The notes under the pieces are model-generated. The model had not been told where the DNA came from and did not search any database. It saw nothing but the letters and a program-made list of their open reading frames with translations. Below, piece after piece: positions 48,001-60,000 of a stretch of DNA of 64,000 bases. Both the position numbers and the translations under genes were made by a program. The DNA lies in the NCBI RefSeq assembly GCF_963675165.1, contig NC_087387.1, positions 3,746,990 to 3,810,989 of the forward strand, read 5' to 3'. Position 1 is the first letter of the stretch. Each line of letters opens with the position of its first letter. Source of the stretch: Halichondria panicea (lineage: Eukaryota > Porifera > Demospongiae > Suberitida > Halichondriidae).

Positions 48001-51000
48001 ACCTGTGCTAGCCATCATTATAAAAGTGTATCAGCCATGTGCTTGTGTGCTTGGAGACCTTACAATATCTGTGCATGGCATTCCTTTCAATGTCTTGAGG
48101 CATTTGGTTTCATTTTAATATGTGTACGTAACATTTGCTAGTACTTTTATGTTGTTTGATATAACAATAATTTTATCACACTGGCCCCACTTCAGTGGCC
48201 CCCTTCCTGAGAGGCAGTTGGTCCACTCTATCGAGACAGTGGTGATTGACTGGTGTCACCAAGTGAGAGATGTTCTCAAGAAACGCTCAGCTCAAGCACT
48301 GTTAGATGGCAGTTATCCCGGGCCACTAGTGGAGATCGACTTCTGGAAGGCTCGTTGGGATGACCTAGAGTCTATTGTGGAACAGGTAAGATTTTTTAAA
48401 AGGAGCATAATTATGTACATGTAGTTATGTTGCTACACATAATGTATATATTAATGTACGTAGCTATATCAATGCACTATAATACAAATAATATAGTGTA
48501 AATGCAATGGTGTTTCTTAACTATCAAAGAAAGCCAATATCTGACCGCAGAAGGCTGGGATGTGGTAGTAGGTCGGGATGGCAACTTAAGTATGTTACTA
48601 ACTTCAGTAGACATTAAATTGCTAGTTTCCACACGCTCATGTACTTAATTGCCTAGTATCAGTGGGTGTCAGATATATAATATAGAATGCTTGTTTATTT
48701 GTTTACACTGCTTGCAGTTGAGTGTGTCCAAGGTGGTTAAGATGAGCAAGTTGCTGGAGGTCAGTGTCAGTAGCTACTACCCAGCGTATCAAGGAATGGT
48801 CGAAAGTGTCAATGATGGTGAGCCTTTTCTCTACAGTGACAGTTATTACTGTACGTATACGTGTTATTGAACTTGTACTTGATATTGCATTCATTCTTAC
48901 TACTAGAGTTATAATCGTTATGTACTATTCCTCTCTAAAATACATGTACATGTATGTATGTGCTCATTACTAAGTTATGAAGAATCCAAAGGGTACAAAT
49001 CTATGTCGATTTTGTGTATTGAATAGATCGACCTATAGTTAATTACGTATTATGTGCATTCACTAAGACTGATGAATTAAGTAAAATGTACACATGTTAG
49101 GACATGTCTGTACATGTACCGTATTACTACATGTACAATGTTTTGCGAGCATCTTAAGATTGCAATCACCTATACGGGTACTCAGAAATCACGATCCTTT
49201 CCAGGGCAAATTTCCAACATACATGTACTCATTTGGCTCATTCGCATCGCTCACTCACATTATAGAGTAATGCTGTATGTGTAACTATTTTAATTGTTGT
49301 GGTTATATAACGTAGCTCTTATTGAGGCGAGGGACATCAGTATCCACCTGACGGCTCTACGTCGACACTATGAGGATTTGGACGATTGTGATTTTCTGGA
49401 GCTGCCTCGGAAGTTCCCTGCCATATTCCATGTTGTCTGCCTAATATGGGCACATTCTGAACACTACAGAAAGCCAGCCAGACTTGTTGTACTCTTGCAG
49501 GAGATGTCTAACCAACTTGTCACCATTGTGAGTTAGTGCAGAGAACAATTATTCACTTTCATTATGATATATTAGTAATGGTTGGTCTGGTCCGATACGT
49601 ATGTAAAAGGTATGGGGTACGTACTGCAACTAATTATGTGCCCTACTGCTGTTACGTACATGTAGTTGTAAGCCATAGCTACTGTACTCAGTTGACAAGG
49701 CAGGTGCATGACATTGTGTCTGTGGTTGTGTTGTAATCGTAGTGATTGTACCCAGGAGTACATCAAGGTGCTCCTGATTGTACCCCCATGATTATCCTAA
49801 ACTGTTCATGGATTCATGCACTCCTGGTATAATAGAAAATCTTTTTCTGTGAGTTATCACCAATCATAAATGGTGTAAATCAAAGGTCGCAACCCCCCCA
49901 ATTCAAAAATATTATACAGACAGAAATGCGATACAACAGTACATGTGATTTTTTAAAAGGTGCATGCACACTCAACTAGCTACGTGTAGTACTTTGTCAA
50001 CTAATAGTTAGCCATGTGGAAAGACTGTTATCATTACCTCCCCCAGACTCGAGGCTATGTAACTGAAGAGATCCTTCACGTCGATCCAGAGGAGGGCATT
50101 GATAGGCTACAAGATGCACTCAAAGTATGCCTGTCCTACAAGAGCTCATTTTCTCAGAGAAAGAACATGCTGCCTACATATTTCAAGGACCCAGAAGTGC
50201 CACTGGTTGAATGGTCTTTCCAACCTGATCTTGTCTTCTCAAGATTGGATGGATTCGTCCAGCAACTGTACACCATTGAGGTGAGAGTACCTTACTGCAA
50301 GCGTGAGATTTGTGGTAAAGGACATGATTAAGCAAGGATAGTGACATGATTTAGTTGTTTGATGATCATGCCAGCATGAAGTATGAAGTACTATGTACTT
50401 GTACTTGTACCTTTATCTGAGAAGCAGTTTGCGTGTGTAGTCTCTCATTTTCTTGAGTTCCTACGTAGATCTAATGCAATAGTCATACAATTATGTTTTT
50501 CTTTTGTAGACCTATTTTCAGACCGTCGTTGAGTTCCTGAAGCTTGAAAAGATAGTGTTTGGAGGGAAGCAAGGAGGCAGTCTGAGTGTCATGGTCGTGC
50601 AGATATTCACTGAGTTTGTGGACCTGCAAAATAAGTTCAACAACACCACCTATGACCCTCTGAATATTGACAAAGAGGTGAGGGAAGTTTGAATGGAAAG
50701 ATATTACTTGCTATACATCATATATATGCATGTGCTGACATGTTTACGTATCCGGTCTTTGTACAGATTTAATTTCTCTTTAATTCGTTGACAGGAATTT
50801 TCCCAAGACATGTTGTTGTTTGATGAGAGTGTGGCAGTGTTTGACCAGCGATTGGGCTCCATTCTCTGCAGAGCCTTTGAAGACTGCTCTGGTTGTGAAG
50901 CTGCCTTCAAGGTATATGCACTGCTAATGCTCGACATTTATTCCAGCTTCAGGATCAAATACAATAATTGATTAAGCTGTCTTTAGGTTGTATAATAAGT

Positions 51001-54000
51001 ACATACAGTAAACTAAAACACAATGTTATAGTATTGCAAGGTGTGTGTTCATGTCCATAGAGTGTATGTTGTGCCATTCTTTATTTAAGTCGCTTATGTA
51101 TTCTCGTTTGCTCAGCTTCTGGACATGGTTGGTACTCTGATAGAACGTCCGATAATCTGCAGTGACTTCAATCACAAGTACCCTGTTTTAGTGCAGTGGT
51201 GTGACGAGGAGTTGGACCAGGCTAAGAGCATCTATGACAGACAACTAGCACTAATGAACACACCCCAAGGTACGAATATGTAGTTGAATATGTGGTTGGA
51301 ATTTATTCATTGGATGGTCTTTGTAACGTTAAGTCAGTGAATATTTGTGTTAAGGCTTTACAGTTTGTTTGTATGGTGTCCGAGTGAAATAACTAGAGAT
51401 GGGTGGACGGAATAGATTGTTTTATGGCCCTTTGCTGAAAATGTTAATGTACAGCAGTAACCTATTACTTCGAAAGTACCGGCAACTTATTTTGTTTAAA
51501 GACATGTAGAATTATTAGTGATGAGAGTACATTGATGTCTGGATTCCCAGGTCCAGTGTTGAACAAGAACATGCCTCGAGCAGCTGGTGTTCTCAAATGG
51601 TGCCAGGAGCTCAGGGACAGGGTCAACTCAAGCATGGACAAATTCAAAAGCATTGAAAATGGGTAAGGAAGAGGTTCTGTTTGTGCTTACACTACAGTGC
51701 TCAAATTGTTTGTATACATTTGTAACTTTACCGTAGAACCTCAATTATCTGGCTGGGCAATTATCTTTTTCAGAAAATGGGCGTGTCCATAAATGCGCAT
51801 GCGCATTGCAGCTGTTGCTATGGAGACAGGCCTGCTTATCTTCTGCGCATGCGCAGACAACCATGTGGCACTGCTGTTTATCAGTTATGTGGGTGGATCG
51901 GTGTCCGGATAATCGACGTTCTACTGTATCTGTAATGTTCTGTGTTGCAGTGCCGCTAGCTTACAGATAAGCATTAAACATTATGCCACTATTGTTGTAC
52001 AAATTGTCATGTGCTTACATATGCATGTACATGTACAATATATATGTACGTATGTTCTTGTGTAATATTTTAGCTGCTCTATCTCCAAGTGTGTGAGTGT
52101 TGTTGCTTATTCACCCCTGCAGCACCCTAGAGACTGCTGAAGCCATGCTGGTCATTCAAAAGCATGTTGAGATGATGGCACTCATAGCGAAGTAAGAGTG
52201 ATCAGTTTTTACGTTGTCTATAGTTCTGTGTGGATCAACTGCACTGAGTCTGCTTATATATTTCCACAGTTGTACACATATCTGTTGTGCTCATTTACCT
52301 CTTAAGTGTATGAAAAGTCAAGTCAGTACACAGTACAGTGTTGGATATATTGGTGTTATCCTCAAGAATTGATAAATGTTGGAGATCGTAATTTAGGAGT
52401 ATAATTACATGTCCACTTGATGCAGGCTTGAGGCTGAAGTATATCAGGAGTGGATAGCAGGTGTGGATGAGGTGGCCAAGATCAACCTGGAGAAGCCTCT
52501 ACTGCTCAGGGCAAGTACCGGCTCTCATCTCTCAGTCAACTTTGACCCACAGGTAGAGGAGCCTCAACCAGTATGGTATTGCTACTACTCAGGGGTGATA
52601 ACAGGGAGGTTAATTGGGGTGTACAATGTGTATAGGCCTTGGTAGCTTTTCCGTTCTTGACTAGAGAGTTGTTAGTTTGTTAGCAAGCTGTTCACCTGAT
52701 GCCTGTACGTGACTGTTTTGGCTCCTTCATTGTCCAATACGAAAAGGAATCTGCTATGATGCTTTGGTACTGATGTGCATCCTTTTGTTTCAGTTCCTTT
52801 CATGTAGCTCTCACTGTGTTATCCTAACCTAATTATGCCTCGAGGCGTAGCCGCACGAGGGATACGGTAAAGCTGACTGTGTGTGTGTCTGTGTGTGTGT
52901 GTCTGTGTGTCTGTGTATCTGTTCCAGCTGTAACTGCTCAACGGTTGCAATGCGATGAAAGCTATCAGCTTCTATAGGCTTCTAGCCACGTTCTCTTGGA
53001 TTTTGATTCGTGGATTAGCAAACTAAAGCTTCTTTCTCGAGTTATGGCTAGTTTGACTCACATTGAAGGCTGTTGCAGTCTCTTCAGAATCTTTCATAGC
53101 ATCATCTGTCCGCACAAACTTTCTATTCAACATATGAGTTAGCCTTGTACTAAAGCGCTAGCTTTTTGTTAGCTACAATACTCAGAAAATATCTGTTAAA
53201 ACAGCTAGCTAGCAGTAGTGATCTCTTTGGACACACCCTTTAATTATTCCTATGGATGTAATGCGCATGCGCGCTCTGTGAGAAAATAATATCCAAGATC
53301 CAGATCCAGATCCTCCTGGCAGAATCATCTTTGTCTTGAGGGCCTGGTAAGCCACAAAACACTACCATATAACAATATAGATAACAATATGCATGTACAC
53401 AGGTCTTTTCTTCTTAGATATTATATACACTGAACTACAGATCCTGGAAGAATCAATTTTCTTCTTTCTTGAGGTCCTGGTAAGCCACATAATACAATAA
53501 ATAATAACAACAATAGATGCATGTAAATAAGTCTTTTCTTCTCAGTGACTTTATATAGATAAGCTAACTTTAATATAAAATTCATTATAGAAACTAATAT
53601 AACACTCTAATACTTTTGAGCGAAAGCAAAAACATGGCGAGAGGCATTAGCACAGCGCCAGCTTGAACACTAGTTATAATAGCCTAGACTACTGTACATT
53701 TATCACATTTTGTGTGATTAGTCCCACAATTGTAAGATTTTGTGATGAAATGTGTACAGTACGTATTAATTGTTGTGAGTGCATTGTACTTGTATTATTG
53801 TACCTCCAGCTGATCGCACTCCTACGTGAGGTCAAGTATTTTAGTCAGAGGGTGGTGTCCCATCAGCCCATCCCAGAGCGTGCCCTCAGTGTATTCTCTC
53901 AGAACGACACCTACAACATGTTCACTCAGAATCTGGATGTCATTGTATCACTTTACAACTGGTGAGCTGGCAAATGCGTAGTTGCTGCTGTAGTTACTAA

Positions 54001-57000
54001 GTAGTACGTAAACTTTCCATTGACATTATTTTGTAGTGTTTAAGTGCACTCTTGGCTTAATTGTCATACCCTTGAGGGGGAGGGGGTGGTTGAAGATTTT
54101 ATACCCATTTCTATTGGTCTTAACCATAGTAGTACGTAGTGTGAACAAATTAGCTTGGCTATGCATGTGCATCTACCTCAAACATACATAAATCAGGTTG
54201 GCAATAGTTATTAACACAGTATACAATAATTATACATGTACAGTAAATGCGTATCTCTGTCTCCAGTGTTCGAGAGACAGTGATAGAGGTGGAGTTCCCA
54301 CTGATAAAGGAGCAATTGTCGGCTATTGATGAGAAACTGGAGAAGGCGATCACAACGCTCAACTGGACCAGTGAAGGTATGTGCAGTATATTCGTAGTTT
54401 CGTAAGGATTACAGAGGTTGCCTGTATTTTAGTTTGCGTAGTGAACCATTTCAGAGCTCCATAGAGACTACCTGTACTATGGTTAGATCGTAAATTAGCA
54501 AACGGCTACACTCACAATAAATCGGTGAATTGTGGCTGTCTGTCAATATGTCTCCTCTGATCCACAGGAGTGTGGGAGTACATTCAGGAGACTAGGGATG
54601 TGGTGCGCGATCTAGAGCAACGGGTTAGACTCTCCAAGGCCAACGTTGAGCTGATGCGCACTATTATGGCCGGCTGGAGTCAGACACCTCTCTATCAGAG
54701 GAAGGAGGACAAGAAAGACACTCTACTCTATCTTGAGGTGTGTAAGCCGCTTTTTTGTCACTGCATGTGAAAGCGCGACCTCTTTGTACAGGTGTATTTA
54801 GTCTTCCCTGTATGTACTTTGTGCATGGAAGTATTATAGAATCATGCATGGTCAAATGGACGTGCATACACATCTGTAAAGTGTACATCAACCTAGTTTG
54901 ATGACGGACGACATTGTACTAAAAAGGTAGTGTCAGTAGCGTGAAGAAAACCGTCTGGATGACAGTACAAGCTTTTGTATACATCTCTGTCTGGAGTTCT
55001 TGTTTGCATGTGCATTATAACCCAACTATTGCTATTGGAGTCCTGTGGTATGTACTTTCAGCATAATTAATGTCTGCACTGAGTTGTTATTTAACTTCAA
55101 ATTAGCTACTTTGTAACGCTATGCACATGTACATTATGTCTTGTGAATTATGTACTTACATTTTACAATTCACACCAGGACCGCGAGACTCTGTGCAAGA
55201 ACCGCTATGCTCGTGTCACAGCTGATGGTCAGAAGATCCTGGAGCTGGTTAAGCATAACCTAGACTACTTTCAGGTATGTAATTGAGTCTTAAGAGCTTG
55301 AGTAAGCAGTGTTGCTACTGTATTTTGTCCCCTATAATAGTCGCTCGGGATGCTTATTTATTAACCCGAGGTGCGTGGGCGGCCACAGGTTATATTAGTC
55401 CATTGATTGGTTGTTTAGCTACACGCTACCTTTATTCGAGGTACTTATTTGCAATGGAAGTGATCCTGTACTAGGACAATGGAAAAGGGTCACTAAAGTA
55501 GAAAGCTGATTTTGGTTTGTTGTCTCCTTTGTTGTCTCCTTTGCTATAGCCCCAGAACTAGAACATACTGTACTACTGGGGCGTCAACTTGTGTTTAACC
55601 AATGTACACTTTAGATTATGACATAATTTGAACCTTTACCCCTGGTGATTAAACGAGATGGGCATTTAGTCAAGGAGGGGTGCTTAATCAAAAAATAATT
55701 ATATATTAGAAGTTCCGGCAAATCACTCCGGTTTTGACATTGTCAGTCTACACTTAGCCACGATCCCAGGCCGCACTTCCCACTTCACTTAGGGAAGTGG
55801 GCCTGGTATCGACTGCTTGCGCATGCGCTAATATCCCCCCGGTATTTGGGGGCTTTGGATAACATCGTATATGCTCAGTAAAACTATGACATCACAACGA
55901 ACGGAAGTGGATTGAAGGAAGTAGATAGAAAGTTCGATTGAAGGTTTTAGCCCATTGGATAGCATTATCTGATAGCTACTCCCTTAGCCTGCTATGTTAA
56001 CAAAAGACTCACAGCCTGTAACAGTGTGGATGACGATCGTCTGAAAGGAGTGAAAGCTGACAAGAGCCTATATGGACAGGCCACGCCCATTTAACACTAA
56101 CTTTGGTGAAGTCTGCTATAATTATTACTGCTACTGATTCTATCAGAAGAAAATAGCGGTACAACAAACCTACACAGCTCTGTCTCTAGCTAGCTAGCTA
56201 TACAGCTCTGTGTATGACTTTTAAGATATTTTCTCTGATGAATCCAGTATTATAGGAAATTTTACGGGAAAAAATATCCAATAACTTGGTGCATGCGCAA
56301 GCAGTCGATAGCAGGCCTTCTTTCCTATGAAGGCCGGTGAAGGCTAGTCTACACTTAGCCTCGATCCCAGGCCGATCCGTCTCCAATTGAACGCTAGGTC
56401 GCCTACTAGGCCTGGTATTGATTGTATTTGGGCGTAATCTGGGCGTGGTTTTTTAATACATAAAGCAAATTGACTCTGTGGTACAACAAAAAATGAATCC
56501 TCCAACAGTGGTCTTCAACAACAGCCTCTGGGGCAGTATACAGCAGGAAATACTTCCCAGAAGACACTTCTTTGGCAGTGGGCAACCAAATCTTTGTCGA
56601 TTCCTTTATTGCTACTGAGGATGGCAGCAGAAACACCTCTATTGTTTAGACTCCTGACCTGGTCAATCATGAGTCTCATGATGAGAGATACAAGGGGAGA
56701 GACAATTAACAAGAACAACACTTTTGTCAACAGGAGGAGCCTTGGTCCTACCTAGCTTGTAGTCCATTAAAAAGGGTAGCAACTGATATAGCAGAGAGAC
56801 TTGCCATACCCCGTTGGGAACCAGATAAACACGTCCCTTCCCTCAAACAGGAGCTTGAGAGCCTGGGCCTGTTCTACCATGAGAGTGAGGCCATCTTGCT
56901 TCAAACAAGACAACGCGTTGCATGCCATAGCTAGCTAGCTATAAATTGAGAACATGACACGGAGCTACATTACTGTAACTTTTACGGGAGTAAAATGCCT

Positions 57001-60000
57001 CTACGTACACCTTTAGTATTACAGAAAAAAAGCAGGAAACAAAATGTAAAGAATCTCTGCTTTTGTTTCCGGTTCCTGCCACGCCCAGATACAATCAATA
57101 TACCAGGCCGTATTTTTCAACTTCGTTCTATTAAAAAAAAATCGGCCTGGGACCGAGGCTAGTCTACACTAAGACTACAAATTTGGCTTCAAATGATGTA
57201 ATTGTGGTTTTGCATCATAGTGAGTAAATGTCCTTGTGGTTACATAACAATTCTGTTTGTGGCTTGTAAATACTACAGTAATTCTCCGTAAATTTAATTA
57301 TGGCTTCTGTTACGTCATTGTTTACTATCAGAATTGGATAAAGAAACAACTTTTTCAGTTTTTCCAGCATACGTACCCAGGTCCTGAAGTGCAAGCCAGT
57401 TTCCAGAGTCACAGTACTAGTAGCTATAGTATTCATGAACTGGCCACAGGAAAATTAGGATCCAGAACTGGGGAGTACTAATTTGCCCAGAAATCAAAGT
57501 CAGCCCAAACAGGATATATTCAATAAACTGGCCAATGTTAGTACACAAGACCTTCTATAAAAAAATATTGGCAAAGCGGATGCTGTTTATTTCTTTGCGA
57601 AGACTAACTTCTAGCATTGTATTAGCTATCTAGGCAGTTTCAAGAACTCTGGACACTCAAGTTGCAAGTAGGCAAGAGCTAAACTTACTCATTTTTGTCA
57701 ATGTTTACTTTGTTGTATCTTAGTCAAACCTGGGTCATTAGTGTTCTTATTTGGTCTACTTGTAGTTACTAGTGTTGTCTATAGTCTAGGCCTATCTGTA
57801 TCTGTCCAGCACCCCCAGTACTGATTTGCCCAGAAATCAAAGTCACAGAAAAAATTAGTTTTCTTTCATTCAATGTAACTATTCAGTTCCTTCTTATCAC
57901 TATCATTCAGTAGCTTATTTATTCAGCATTATTTCTATATCATTTAATAGTGTTAGGCACCTTCTGATGAAAAGTTATCCTTGACAAAAGGAGTGTTACT
58001 GTTTTTGTTACTACCACGAACTATGAATATCATTAACTCCCATAAGGGGCCATATAAATTGGCAAATGAACTGTATAATACACACTTCCGGGAGTCTTAG
58101 TGTGGACTGTTGTGTGTAAGTGTGGTTTCGAGGTCTCTGTCCAATTTTAGAGGGTGGACCAACTTACTGCTTACAATAGGAACATTTAATTGTACCCCTT
58201 TCCTCTACAGGCTAACGAAGAATCTGAGGAGTGGGGCAACTACATTCAATACCTAGATGGGATCGTGCTTGACGGATTCTTCAACTGCCTCTTCTGTTCT
58301 CTACAATTCCTCCTTTTCAACACAGACAAGGAGAAGCAAGATCTACCTGGACCACTGCTAGAGGCCAAATTGGAGCTGCAAGCACCAGACATGTTCTTAA
58401 CACCAACCCTAGAGCAGGTCTGTACATATAATTATACGTTTGTACATGTAGCAAGGGGCTCGCATAATAAATGTGTGCATTTTTTAAGCCTGACACTGCA
58501 ATTTGAGCCATTTAAATTCGTGTACATGTATGCTAGCTAAATTTTTGCAATATACATGTACTAAGTTTAGTAAGCACTTAGTACGTGTTACCTGATTATG
58601 AAATTCATCGGTAAATAGTGCATGTCTCTCTGTACTAGACATATACATACTTTTGTAACTCACACGTACACATGTCTCTAGGATGCCCCGGATGGATTCT
58701 ACAGACTTGTGGAAGGTCTCATTGATGACATATTCAAGTTTGGCACGCTCATGCCTAGACTCACAAAGCAGCACCAGCAACCTGACTACCTGGCTGAGCT
58801 GGACGAGATCGCAGAGCTTTCAGACATGAAGGATGAGATACTGTCCCGTGTATCATCTGCCATAACACAGGTGAACGAACAGTCAGTGCTGTAACGATTG
58901 TTTACAGTGATCTCTCTATACAATCATGTAGTATCTGGTACCGTACCATCGCGAAAATACGCCCACCCTTTTCTGCAAGAAGTCTAGGCTTATTAGGGGA
59001 CTGGGCGTTTAATCGCGAACGGCGAGTTTTCATTTGAATATACGCCCACCCGCGGCCTCAAATCGAGGTTTACACTTTGCTCTATGACAATTCTTATTGT
59101 ATTTTCATTTTAATACATAGTATGAACATTTCATTGACAACAACAATGTTATAAACTAATGCATGAGTATGATTAAAGCATGACAAGAAAATGAACATGG
59201 AGAAGTGGACTCTGCATGACTCTATTTGTTGCTTATTGATGTCAGATGTAGAAGAAACTTCTCGAAGGATTGTAGGTCATACTCCTACAGAGCACCTATC
59301 AGGTACTTTATTTTTGAAAACCAAGGCAAAGTAACCTGCAAAATTAGCCTGTGTGCATGATAACTTTCTTGGACTTTGTGTTTCCCTTTCTCAGCATATA
59401 GGACTACTTGTACCCTGCATAGATCTATACATCTTCAGGGGCAAACAGATCCATACAGAGAAAGTTATATGTCTGATCTTGGTCCAGCAAGGAGTATAGT
59501 CTTACTAGCTACTACCTAAAACCATTAATCTATGCTAAAACTTCCTTTCTTCACTAAAATTAATAGTGAACATGTGGCATTCAGCTACTGCGCATGCTCA
59601 ACTTCTTATTCTGGGTGGGCTTATAATCGAGTGAAAATACCCTCGTGCAAGAACTTTGAAGCAAAAGAGGGGATGAGCGTTTATTCAAGATGGGCTTATT
59701 TTTGCGAGGGTACAGTAGTATGCATAGTTGCCCAGAAAGGAAGTTGTGAAAGTTAATTTAGCTACAAGAGTGGTGGTGGTGTCAGTACAGTGGGGCAATG
59801 GTGTACGGATAGCAATTTGTACCAAATTTGTTCATCTGACCCTGCATCTCACGCACCCCAATTGCGAGTGTGTGTTCTAACTGTTACATTGGAGTACCGT
59901 ACATTCACTCCTGTAATTTTGGAATTACGAATTTTCACTCCTGCATTTGTTATAGCGGGTACATTTTGAGGACATAAAACTTTTGCAGAAAGACTGTTAG

